The notes under the pieces are model-generated. The model was given only the letters and a program-made list of their open reading frames with translations, did not search any database and had not been told where the DNA came from. Shown piece by piece: positions 23,632 to 31,298 of a DNA stretch of 34,645 bases. The DNA comes from Brasilonema angustatum HA4187-MV1 (GTDB lineage Bacteria > Cyanobacteriota > Cyanobacteriia > Cyanobacteriales > Nostocaceae): assembly GCA_019359695.1 (NCBI GenBank), contig JAHHGV010000067.1:1-34645 (forward strand), in the 5' to 3' direction. Numbering within the stretch: position 1 is the first letter of the stretch; each line of letters begins with the position of its first letter. Made by a program: the position numbers and the translations under genes.

Positions 23632-24594
23632 ATGACTAACTTACTATGGCTGCAAGGTGGTGCATGTTCAGGCAACACCATGTCATTTCTTAACGCTGAA
23701 GAACCCACAGCTTGTGATTTAGTTACTGACTTTGGCATAAACGTCCTTTGGCATCCATCTTTAGGACTGGAACTAGGTGCAAACTTGCAGACAATGCTGT
23801 GGGACTGTCTTTTGGGCAAGATTCCTTTGGATATCCTGGTTTTTGAAGGCACAGTTATTAACGCACCTAATGGCACAGGAGAATGGAACCGCTTTGCTGA
23901 TCGCCCCATGAAAGACTGGTTAAACGACCTATCCCAAGTTGCTAACTATATAGTCGCAGTGGGAGACTGTGCAACTTGGGGAGGAATTCCAGCAATGGCA
24001 CCTAATCCTAGTGAATCGAAAGGATTGCAATTTCTCAAACGCAAAGAAGGGGGCTTTTTAGGAAAAGAATTCCGGACAAAATCGGGATTACCCGTGATCA
24101 ACATTCCTGGATGTCCCGCCCATCCCGACTGGATCACACAAATATTAGTGGCGATCGCCACTAATAGAATTGGCGATATTGTCCTTGACGAGTTGCATCG
24201 TCCACAAACTTTCTTCAACACCTATACCCAAACAGGCTGCACCCGCAACATCCACTTTGCCTACAAAGCATCAACCACCGATTTTGGTCAACGTAAAGGA
24301 TGCTTGTTCTACGACTTAGGTTGTCGCGGACCAATGACTCGTTCCTCCTGCAACCGCATTTTGTGGAACCGCGTCTCCTCCAAAACCCGCGCCGGGATGC
24401 CTTGTTTAGGTTGCACCGAACCCGAATTCCCCTTCTACGACCTCAAACCAGGAACTGTATTTAAGACACAAACCGTGATGGGAGTTCCCAAAGACTTACC
24501 CACAGGAGTGAACAAGAAAGACTATGCCCTACTCTCCATTGTGGCGAAAGACACAATGCCTCATTGGGCAGAAGATGACTTTTTTACAGTTTAG
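23632..24594 (+). CDS. hupS: Uptake [NiFe]-hydrogenase small subunit HupS
   Basis: A 320-aa iron-sulfur subunit that relays electrons from H2 oxidation in the large subunit, recycling hydrogen released by nitrogenase. The N-terminus is WLQGGACSGNTMS; Cys12 belongs to the proximal 4Fe-4S cluster. VAVGDCATWGGIPA and NIPGCPAHPDW complete that site. TGCTRNIHF, KGCLFYDLGCRGP and AGMPCLGCTEPEFPF supply the medial and distal clusters. It lacks the Tat signal peptide of proteobacterial enzymes, as in cyanobacterial group 2a hydrogenases, so it is retained on the cytoplasmic side. The ribosome site is weak (AAGATAG). The stop lies inside a heptamer repeat. Confidence 0.97.
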   Translation: MTNLLWLQGGACSGNTMSFLNAEEPTACDLVTDFGINVLWHPSLGLELGANLQTMLWDCLLGKIPLDILVFEGTVINAPNGTGEWNRFADRPMKDWLNDLSQVANYIVAVGDCATWGGIPAMAPNPSESKGLQFLKRKEGGFLGKEFRTKSGLPVINIPGCPAHPDWITQILVAIATNRIGDIVLDELHRPQTFFNTYTQTGCTRNIHFAYKASTTDFGQRKGCLFYDLGCRGPMTRSSCNRILWNRVSSKTRAGMPCLGCTEPEFPFYDLKPGTVFKTQTVMGVPKDLPTGVNKKDYALLSIVAKDTMPHWAEDDFFTV

Positions 24595-24632
24595 TCATTG
24601 ATCCTTAGTCATTAGTCATTGGTCATTGGTCA
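24591..24632. repeat. Heptamer tandem repeat (TTRGTCA) between hupS and hupL
   Basis: Six seven-base units: TTAGTCA, TTGATCC, TTAGTCA, TTAGTCA, TTGGTCA, TTGGTCA. The first contains the hupS stop codon. The remaining spacer to hupL (24633-24682) has no hairpin. Confidence 0.85.
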
Positions 24633-24682
24633 TTAGCATTCATTCAAAGCACAAAGCACAAATGACACAGGACAAAAAACAA

Positions 24683-26278
24683 ATGGGAAATCAAACATTA
24701 GACATCTCCCCAGTCGGGAGAGTAGAAGGCGATTTAGATGTCCGAGTGGAAATAGAAGACGGGCAAGTCGTCAACGCTTGGACACATGCCGAACTCTTTC
24801 GAGGATTTGAAGTTATCCTACGCGGGAAAGACCCCCAAGCAGGATTAATTGTCACACCTCGTGTGTGCGGTATCTGCGGTGCTTCTCACCTGACAAGTGC
24901 AGCTTGGGCATTGGACACCGCTTGGGGAACAGAAGTCCCGCGTAATGCAATTTTGGCAAGAAACTTAGGTCAAATTGTCGAAACAATCCAAAGCATACCT
25001 CGTTACTTTTACGGTTTATTCGCTATTGATTTAACCAATAAAAAGTACCAATACAGTCCTTATTATCTAGAAGCTTGCAGACGCTTTGCCGCTTTCACTG
25101 GTAAGTCTTACGAACTTGGCATCACAATTTCTGCTAAACCTGTCGAAATTTATGCCCTCTTTGGCGGTCAATGGCCCCACAGCAGTTATATGGTTCCTGG
25201 TGGCGTGATGTGCGCCCCCACCTTAACAGACGTGACTCGCGCGTGGTCAATTTTAGAATACTTCCGCACCAATTGGTTAGAACCTGTGTGGTTAGGTTGT
25301 TCTTTAGAACGCTACGAACAAATTCAGACTTATGAAGACTTCATGGAATGGCTAGACGAAAGCCCAAGTCATGCAAACTCTGACTTAGGTTTTTATTGGC
25401 GCATGGGTTTAGATATAGGTCTAGATAAATATGGTGCTGGTGTAGGTCGATATGTTACTTGGGGATATTTACCTCATGAAGCAAAATACCAGAAGCCAAC
25501 AATAGAAGGGCGAAATGCATCCCTGATTATGAAGAGTGGAGTCTACGACAGTTTCAGCGACACCCACACTCTCATGGATCAGACTTTTGTCCGGGAAAAT
25601 ACAACTTACTCCTGGTATGAGGAACTGACATCAGACATTCACCCCTTTGACCGCCTAACCAAACCAAGCAAAAATAATGTCAAAGACTTCAATGGGCAAT
25701 ACACTTGGTCAACAGCAGTACGTCACAAAGACTTAGGACGCTTGGAAGCAGGACCACTCGCACGTCAGTTAGTGGCTGGTGGTAAACATGGCGAGTCTTG
25801 GCAGCACTACGATGGGTTTATTCTAGATGCATTCAAAGAGTTGGGTGGTGCCAGTATTCATATACGACAGCTAGCACGAGTCCACGAAATTGTCAAGTTA
25901 TACAGACAAGCAGAACGCTGCTTGCGCGAGTTCCGCCTGAATGACACCTGGTATATCAAACCCAAAGAAAAAGATGGGCGCGGTTGGGGTGCAACAGAAG
26001 CATCGCGCGGTTCCCTGTGTCACTGGTTGGAGATTGAGGGTGGTAAGATTAAGAATTACCAAATTATGGCACCGAGTACTTGGAATATCGGACCGCGTGA
26101 CGCAGAAGGAATACGCGGACCGATTGAGGAAGCTTTAGTCGGGACACCTATTTTCGACTCGACCGATCCAGTGGAAGTGGGTCATGTGGCGCGATCGTTT
26201 GATTCATGTTTAGTTTGTACTGTCCACGCCCATGATGCCAAGACAGGTGAGGAGTTGGCGCGTTTCCGTACTGCTTGA
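24683..26278 (+). CDS. hupL: Uptake [NiFe]-hydrogenase large subunit HupL
   Basis: The 531-aa catalytic subunit that oxidises H2 at the Ni-Fe(CN)2CO site. The start at 24683 (MGNQTLDISPVGRVEGDLDV) is chosen because DISPVGRVEGD is near the family N-terminus and AGGA precedes it; in-frame ATG 24662 and TTG 24626 are alternatives. Metal ligands are the N-terminal RVCGICGASH (C62, C65) and the C-terminal SFDSCLVCTVH (C509, C512). After H515 a 16-residue extension (AHDAKTGEELARFRTA) should be removed by a HupW-type endopeptidase, which is not in this window. The gene is uninterrupted, unlike Anabaena PCC 7120, where a DNA element is excised from hupL. Confidence 0.97.
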   Translation: MGNQTLDISPVGRVEGDLDVRVEIEDGQVVNAWTHAELFRGFEVILRGKDPQAGLIVTPRVCGICGASHLTSAAWALDTAWGTEVPRNAILARNLGQIVETIQSIPRYFYGLFAIDLTNKKYQYSPYYLEACRRFAAFTGKSYELGITISAKPVEIYALFGGQWPHSSYMVPGGVMCAPTLTDVTRAWSILEYFRTNWLEPVWLGCSLERYEQIQTYEDFMEWLDESPSHANSDLGFYWRMGLDIGLDKYGAGVGRYVTWGYLPHEAKYQKPTIEGRNASLIMKSGVYDSFSDTHTLMDQTFVRENTTYSWYEELTSDIHPFDRLTKPSKNNVKDFNGQYTWSTAVRHKDLGRLEAGPLARQLVAGGKHGESWQHYDGFILDAFKELGGASIHIRQLARVHEIVKLYRQAERCLREFRLNDTWYIKPKEKDGRGWGATEASRGSLCHWLEIEGGKIKNYQIMAPSTWNIGPRDAEGIRGPIEEALVGTPIFDSTDPVEVGHVARSFDSCLVCTVHAHDAKTGEELARFRTA

Positions 26279-26338
26279 CACTCTCCCACCGCGTTCCTTG
26301 GAGTAACAGGTATAGCCGGGGATTTTAAGTGAAATACA

Positions 26339-26384
26339 CATGTACTGTAGGGTGGGCATTGCAATGCCCACCCTACAGTACATG
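26339..26384. repeat. 46-bp perfect palindrome downstream of hupL
   Basis: CATGTACTGTAGGGTGGGC at 26339 continues to a TTGCAA centre at 26359-26364 and is mirrored exactly to 26384, so both 23-base halves match with no spacer. It lies 60 bp after the hupL stop. GTAGGGTGGGCATTGCCCACCCTAC-type repeats are common in cyanobacteria. No T-run follows, but as RNA it would be an extreme hairpin that may protect the hupSL 3' end. Confidence 0.9.
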
Positions 26385-26484
26385 AACTTTTGTAACAAAA
26401 AATGAGGTTTTGCATAAAACACTACGCTTGAAGCTGATAAATAAACAGAAGTTCACCTATCACTTTTCTTAAAGAGGTAGTACC

Positions 26485-26577
26485 ATGCGTCTTTAGTGGT
26501 TGGCAATCTTAAGCGTCATAATTATGTTTCTGGTTCTGACGATACAAACAAGTAGGTATCCTCAAAGCCTGGGCTAA
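26485..26577 (+). pseudogene. Possible small membrane-protein ORF broken by an amber codon
   Basis: A strong site AAAGAGG (26471-26477) precedes ATG CGT CTT TAG TGG. Beyond the TAG at 26494-26496 the same frame continues WLAILSVIIMFLVLTIQTSR and YPQSLG to a TAA at 26575-26577. The rest is a single hydrophobic helix with a polar tail, like the tiny membrane proteins of cyanobacteria. One base change (TGG to TAG) would explain the break. It could equally be a chance frame. The flanking stretches 26385-26470 and 26578-26689 show nothing else. Confidence 0.35.
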
Positions 26578-26725
26578 GTCAAAAGCAGAGCAACAAAGTT
26601 ATATGAATTTTATTGGCTTTTCTCTGTAAAATACGGGCTTTAGTTTTCATGCTGAGTGACCAAATACCATCAATTTTTATTGGTGCAAGATGTATGTTTA
26701 TTTATTTTCATATTTAGAGGAAAAA

Positions 26726-27430
26726 ATGAATAAGATTCATTTCTGGAAAAGTTATTTTGCCTTGACTTCTAATTTTTTGGTATCGATAGCTCCTGCTACA
26801 CACCTGATTACTTTACTCGGTCTGCTGCTTGGAGTACAACAAGCGGCATCTGCTGCGACGCTTACGTTTGAGCAAGCATCTGTAGGGACGCTATCAACCT
26901 ATACTGAATCTGGTTTTACAACTTCGGCAGTTTCTGGTCCCTGGGTTGTAAGTGACTCATACGGTAAACCGGCTCCCTTTATAAAATTTACGAACGAGGC
27001 TGGTCTAAACCCGCTGACTGCTACAATTCAAATTACAAATAATGACTCTAAATTTACATTCGGCTCGGTCGATCTTTACTCCAGTGTAACTCCAATCCCT
27101 TACGTAATAACGGGCTCGTTAAATTCAACAGCGGTATTTTCTTTTGAAGGTACGGTTCCAAACACTTTTGGTAATTTTAAAACTGTAGTCAACTCGAACT
27201 CGAATTACTTAATCGACAGCTTGACAATCTCTCTAACTAACCCGGCAGTAACATGTTGCTCTAATCCTATGGGGCTTGATAATATCACTGTGACACCTAT
27301 TTCCACTACTTCAGTTCCTGAGCCAAATAGTTCTGTATTTTTTTTGCTGGGACTCCCGGTTGTCACTTGGCTTAGCCGACGGAATCTGACCCCTGGCTCA
27401 ACAATCCGTAGAGACAAAAAATTGTCTTGA
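26726..27430 (+). CDS. PEP-CTERM exported protein
   Basis: A 234-aa secreted or surface protein from ATG 26726, with GAGG 6 bases upstream; an in-frame ATG at 26690 lacks a site. The N-terminal signal peptide spans about residues 1-43, with a probable cut at AASA/ATLTF. The mature domain is beta-rich and full of Ser/Thr/Asn (SVGTLSTYTESGFTTSA, ITNNDSKFTFGSVDLYSS). The C-terminus has the sorting signal: VPEPNSS, a hydrophobic helix (VFFLLGLPVVTWL) and RR. Such proteins are processed by an exosortase, which is not in this window. Cargo and function are unknown; it stands alone on the plus strand. Confidence 0.85.
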   Translation: MNKIHFWKSYFALTSNFLVSIAPATHLITLLGLLLGVQQAASAATLTFEQASVGTLSTYTESGFTTSAVSGPWVVSDSYGKPAPFIKFTNEAGLNPLTATIQITNNDSKFTFGSVDLYSSVTPIPYVITGSLNSTAVFSFEGTVPNTFGNFKTVVNSNSNYLIDSLTISLTNPAVTCCSNPMGLDNITVTPISTTSVPEPNSSVFFLLGLPVVTWLSRRNLTPGSTIRRDKKLS

Positions 27431-27600
27431 ATATGTTCGATTTATAAAACAGAAAAAGCTGATTGGAATAGGTAAAAGACTTGACTAAACTCCTTATAGG
27501 AAGTTTTTGCAGTAATTCAGGCGATGAACCTAGACAAGAATGCTGGTACACCGCTTTTGATTGTCCAAGATTCTAATTTTACAAACGAAAACAGCGATCT

Positions 27601-27727
27601 AAGTAAGTCGGCGTTAAAAAATCAACCTATGTAACAAAATGTAAAATCAGCAAACAGCTTAGAAATGACTCATTCCACAATTTTTACAAAACTCAACATA
27701 CATTGGTTTTATCGTGCCGACTTACTT
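27601..27727. repeat. 127-bp inverted-repeat element, AAGTAAGTCGGC ends
   Basis: AAGTAAGTCGGC (27601-27612) is inverted perfectly at 27716-27727, with extended similarity inward (GTTAAAAAAT against GGTTTTATCG). It has no coding capacity and is MITE-like. The flanks 27431-27600 and 27728-27884 show no gene. Confidence 0.65.
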
Positions 27728-27884
27728 ACAAGAACAATTCACTAGGATTAATTAATATCCCTTGATGGTTTTTATAAAATCAAAGATGGTTTTCGGTTAC
27801 AACAATTTTGATAACCAACCATTACTCCCCTACAATTGCCATAGTTTACAAGTTATTTGTTCAATAACTTCTTAATTTTGCTTT

Positions 27885-28022
27885 TCAAAGAATAGAGCGA
27901 ACAAGCTTATGGCAGGCAGAACAGATATTTATCTTCGGTCCATGATGACCCTTTTTCTGTCTAGAAATCAGATGATGAACCGTTAACGGCTGCACTTGTC
28001 TTTCACACAACTCGCAACTCAT
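27885..28022 (-). CDS. HNH-type zinc-finger/endonuclease protein, short or truncated (45 aa)
   Basis: ATG at 28020-28022 to TGA at 27885-27887. The product begins MSCELCERQVQPLTVHHLIS and ends ICSACHKLVRSIL. CxxC, then LTVHHLI, then CSACH is the HNH fold with its two zinc-binding CxxC pairs, matching a small cyanobacterial HNH family of about 90-100 aa. Here the frame stops right after CSACHK. A shifted frame continues with FFEKQN and EVIEQI, which looks like the decayed remainder. It is probably a truncated pseudogene, though a 45-aa zinc finger could fold. Confidence 0.6.
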   Translation of the reverse strand: MSCELCERQVQPLTVHHLISRQKKGHHGPKINICSACHKLVRSIL

Positions 28023-28131
28023 GCTGTTGACCTAATGCTACTGATACTATTTGTATTATTACGTAATACTTAAGATGGTAATGGTGGGTTTATTTCCCAT
28101 GATCCATTACCAATTACCGAATGCTTAATAG

Positions 28132-29166
28132 TTACTGGTTCTCGGTACCACTTTTTTGTTGGCTACTTGAGAGTGTTGGTTCAAAAATCAGATACGTCCC
28201 TCCTAACCCTTCTACAATTGTGCGAGTATTAGCAACCATCATTTTTTGGTAAGTGTCTGCTTCGCTTCCTGGCGCACCTAAGTTATTAACAAATAGCTTT
28301 CTTTGTGACACTTTCGCTTTTGTATTTTCAGTCACAGAGTTAATCCAATTAGAGTTGTTTGTTGTTGTTTCTGTAAAAAGCGTAGGAATCTTAGATTCTT
28401 TAATGTATGTAGCCAGTGATTCTATTCGTGTTGCACTAGGTTTTTCTCTATCGCTTATAGCTTCTAAAGCAGATGCATAAGAAAGACCGTATGCTTTGGC
28501 ATAATAACCCATTGCATCATGAGTTGTTACTAATTCGCGTTGTTTGGCAGGAACACTAGATATTCTTGACTTAATCCAACCATCTAGTTTTGTGAGTTCA
28601 TTTCTGACTTTTTCCGCGTTGTTACTATATAAAGATGCATTCTCTGGTACTGCTTTACTCAGGTTATTGTTAATAACATTTACCATCCTGATACCATTTT
28701 TCGCATTGTGCCAAACATAAGGATCAGAAACTGTTTTATCCTCTTCTTCAAACTTTAGCGGCTGAGGAACAGCACGTTGAGCAACTGCGATTTTTGCCCC
28801 ACTATTTTTACTCGCCTTGATCAGCTTGACTACACTCGGTTCTAAATTGTATCCACTGAAAAGAATCAATTTAGCTTGCTGGATGGCTTGTTGATCTTCT
28901 GGTTTTGGTTGATAAAAGTAGGGATTTGTATCAGGGGGAATTAGGCAGGTGAGATTAATTGTCTCCTGTGCTATTTGCTTGGTTAAGTCACATAATATAC
29001 TTGTTGTTGCTACGACTTTAGGAAGATTAGCATTGTGTTCACTGGAGTTGAGAGTGCCAGTAGAAGTGTTTGCCATACTACCTAAATTATGACACCCAAA
29101 CAATCCAAGAGTAAAAGCAACGAGAGCAGCACGTAATGGTTGGATTAATTGTAACTTTCTTGACAT
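28132..29166 (-). CDS. ZnuA/MntC-like metal ABC transporter substrate-binding lipoprotein with altered ligands
   Basis: A 344-aa cluster A-I (family 9) solute-binding lipoprotein. ATG 29166 is chosen so the signal peptide ends at the lipobox LFGC (Cys25); the upstream open frame to 29256 has no site. Fold markers include VVATTSILCDLTKQIA, TTHDAMGYYAKAYGL and TYQKMMVANTRTIVEGLGG. Family metal ligands are two His (DPHxYEP and DPHVW), then His/Glu and Asp/Glu. Here the first two sites read NPYFYQP (Y83) and DPYVWHN (Y150), both with Tyr in the His position, while H216 and E266 remain. Specificity may differ from Zn or Mn, or function may be lost. No permease or ATPase gene is in view. Confidence 0.85.
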   Translation of the reverse strand: MSRKLQLIQPLRAALVAFTLGLFGCHNLGSMANTSTGTLNSSEHNANLPKVVATTSILCDLTKQIAQETINLTCLIPPDTNPYFYQPKPEDQQAIQQAKLILFSGYNLEPSVVKLIKASKNSGAKIAVAQRAVPQPLKFEEEDKTVSDPYVWHNAKNGIRMVNVINNNLSKAVPENASLYSNNAEKVRNELTKLDGWIKSRISSVPAKQRELVTTHDAMGYYAKAYGLSYASALEAISDREKPSATRIESLATYIKESKIPTLFTETTTNNSNWINSVTENTKAKVSQRKLFVNNLGAPGSEADTYQKMMVANTRTIVEGLGGTYLIFEPTLSSSQQKSGTENQ

Positions 29167-29408
29167 AAATACTTCTATAAGAACAAACACAATAATAATG
29201 CTGTATCTTCCTTTTAGGAGTTGTTTTAACCAGCTATATTGTGCATCTTTAGGCAATTATAGAAAAATTCTCATAAACGAAACCCCCTGTTTCACTACTC
29301 CTACTAATTTCCTCATGTCGGGATAAACAAGGAAAACTTCTTAGTGGAGGATAAAACAAGGGGTATCGTAGCTTTACTGTTCTTTGTTCTTTTACAGGAA
29401 GTTTAGTG

Positions 29409-29798
29409 TTAGCAGTCTACTAATTCTGGTGTTTGGTTAAGAATTTGACTCTTAATGGAAATAAAATCTTGGTAAGCAGCAGAATCTAATCTATTTGGGT
29501 GAAAGACAGCAACGCTGTGACAATTCTGAAATGCCAATTTGATACCAAAATAACGCTCAACTGCTCCACGTATAGCATCTCCACCCATCATCCGCAACAA
29601 TTGAGCACGCGCTTTTTCACTTGGTGGCGCTACAGCATGATTAGCCCATTCTTCTCCTCTTGCCAAACGTTCAGCTAAACCTTCAACAACACTCCAAGCA
29701 TAAGGTAACGAATCTCTAATGGTGGCTACAAAATCTGCTTCGTTAACCTGACCTGCTTTTGCTTGTTCAATGAGATGCACACTCACGTTTAGAGACAT
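29409..29798 (-). CDS. SCO5389-family protein, 129 aa
   Basis: A soluble protein matching the SCO5389 family pattern: N-terminal MSLNVSVHLIEQAKAGQVNE, central SLPYAWSVVEGL, DAIRGAVERYFGIKLAFQNCH and the C-terminal QILNQTPELVDC. The conserved Cys/His (FQNCH and the terminal DC) might bind metal, which is inference. AAAGGAAAG lies just before the ATG. A Zur-type palindrome sits 53-67 bases upstream, and the neighbours are a COG0523 GTPase and a metal-binding lipoprotein, so a role in zinc economy is likely. Biochemical function is unknown. Confidence 0.75.
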   Translation of the reverse strand: MSLNVSVHLIEQAKAGQVNEADFVATIRDSLPYAWSVVEGLAERLARGEEWANHAVAPPSEKARAQLLRMMGGDAIRGAVERYFGIKLAFQNCHSVAVFHPNRLDSAAYQDFISIKSQILNQTPELVDC

Positions 29799-29850
29799 AT
29801 ATCTTTCCTTTGGTGAACATTCGAGTCAACTGTGACTCAATTCCTGAACA

Positions 29851-29865
29851 TAATAATCATTATCA
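29851..29865. promoter_or_regulatory. Zur/Fur-type box upstream of the SCO5389-family gene
   Basis: TAATAATCATTATCA: ATAAT and ATTAT are inverted around a central C, and the outer T/A also pair. It is close to the cyanobacterial Zur consensus TGATAATNATTATCA and lies 53 bases upstream of the start at 29798. Confidence 0.65.
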
Positions 29866-30053
29866 ATCAAGATATTGACACCATCGCAAAGAAAAGTAAT
29901 ATTCCACAAAAAATATTAATGCCATTGGCAAAAAAATTTAACATTATAAGGATGGCTGAAAACCCTGTGGCTATGCCTACGGCACGCACTCGCGTTCAGC
30001 CCTGGGATGCTTGAAAATAGAATTCAGCAATCCCTGATTCAGAAAAAAAGAAA

Positions 30054-31133
30054 TTATTTATCCCCAAAGCCTTGACCAAGCTTCGTTTTTGACCAAATAA
30101 ACAACTCACCATTTTCACCACCTGCAGCAAGTTGGTTACCTTGAGGATGCCAAGCGAGTGTTGAAAACCCGGATGAAACACCTGTAAGAATTTGAGAGAC
30201 TTCCTTTGCTTCTTTCCACAGACAAATCCAGCCATCAGTACCAGCGGAAGCAAGCAGAAAGCTTTTGGGTGCAAAGGCGATCGCCTGAATGATATCAACA
30301 TGATTCGTTAAGACTGTTGCTTCCCAACCCAAGGAGTCATCCGCCTGCTTCTCCCACACAACAATACCATCAACACTGGAACAGGCGACCAGAGGTGCGC
30401 CTTGTTGAGTCGCTAATTCTGACCATGCAATTTGGCGAATTTTGCCAGGAAAACCTTGCATAAGCCAAGGTTGGGCTTCGCCGTCAGAGGATAACATCTG
30501 CGATTCCACAACAGTAATGCTACGGTCCATATTACCAGAGGCAAGGTATTTGCCATCCGGCGACCAAGCTATTGCTACACTGACAGAAGGTATATCTAGG
30601 ATATATGGGTCTTCATCCCAGTTTTGAGAGTCCCATATCTTGACTCCCAGGTAACCGCCAATGGCTAAGTACTCTCCATCGTCACGCCAATCAATACCCA
30701 AAACCGACGAGGCATCAAAATTCAAGGTGACGACTATTTCACGAGTATCAGCATTCCATACTTGAACATAACGCCCTAAGCTGAAAGCGAGATGATTGTC
30801 CGTCGGACTCCATGCTAGCTTATCAACCCACGCAGGAGAATTTTCTAAAGTGGCGATTAATTCGCTTTCTCGCCAAATTTTTACCTTTCCATCTTGTCCA
30901 CCAACGGCTAAAAATTGTCCATCTTTGGAAAAGGCGGCACAATTTACTGATTCACCATTACCAGTTTGTAAAGTTGTCAGATCACCATCTTGCCACAGCA
31001 CAACTTCACCAGCAGCAGAAGTTGCTGCTAGAGTTGTACCTTTTGGGGACCAGGCGATCACCGTAACATAATCCGAAAGCGTCCCCGAATATTGCTGTTC
31101 AAATTCTTTGGAGTTGAGGGTTGAGGCGTTCAT
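30054..31133 (-). CDS. WD40-repeat protein, 359 aa
   Basis: A cytoplasmic beta-propeller with about seven WD-like blades. Examples are VTVIAWSPKGTTLAATSAAG, NCAAFSKDGQFLAVGGQDGK with VKIW, LAWSPTDNHLAFSLGRYVQ, DWRDDGEYLAIGGYLG, AIAWSPDGKYLASGNMDR, IAFAPKSFLLASAGTDGW and LAWHPQGNQLAAGGENGE with LFIW. There is no signal peptide and no fused enzymatic domain. It probably scaffolds protein contacts. It sits 165 bp downstream of the COG0523 GTPase on the same strand, so cotranscription under the same Zur box is plausible. Confidence 0.85.
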   Translation of the reverse strand: MNASTLNSKEFEQQYSGTLSDYVTVIAWSPKGTTLAATSAAGEVVLWQDGDLTTLQTGNGESVNCAAFSKDGQFLAVGGQDGKVKIWRESELIATLENSPAWVDKLAWSPTDNHLAFSLGRYVQVWNADTREIVVTLNFDASSVLGIDWRDDGEYLAIGGYLGVKIWDSQNWDEDPYILDIPSVSVAIAWSPDGKYLASGNMDRSITVVESQMLSSDGEAQPWLMQGFPGKIRQIAWSELATQQGAPLVACSSVDGIVVWEKQADDSLGWEATVLTNHVDIIQAIAFAPKSFLLASAGTDGWICLWKEAKEVSQILTGVSSGFSTLAWHPQGNQLAAGGENGELFIWSKTKLGQGFGDK

Positions 31134-31150
31134 GGTTGTGTATGGAAGAT

Positions 31151-31242
31151 GAGGAGGGAAGGAGGGAAGGAGAGAAGGAGGGAGGGAAGGAGGGAGGGAT
31201 ATTTTCCCACACTCCTACACTTTTTGACTTTTGACTTTTGAC
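31151..31242. repeat. 49-base purine-only tract and TTTTGAC heptamers
   Basis: Bases 31151-31199 are purines only, built from GGAGGGAA-like units (mirror-rich, with many GGG runs). Bases 31222-31242 are TTTTGAC three times, an STRR. Both lie in the gap between the GTPase and WD40 genes. On the minus-strand mRNA the tract would be a C/U-rich segment. Confidence 0.8.
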
Positions 31243-31298
31243 TTCCCCGTTTGCGTAGCGCCCCGAAGGGGCTAGGGGCTGACTCCCTCATCTTTTCT

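Noticed and set aside
23469-23909. 146-codon minus-strand frame overlapping the hupS start
   Set aside because: It is antisense to the well-supported HupS coding region and lacks any recognisable motif.
24683-26278. A programmed excision element in hupL, as in Anabaena PCC 7120
   Set aside because: The reading frame is continuous from the first to the last metal-ligand motif; no element or recombinase is present.
29832-30014. 60-codon plus-strand frame
   Set aside because: It covers the Zur-type box and a repeat-like GCACGCACTCGCGTTC segment; no ribosome site.
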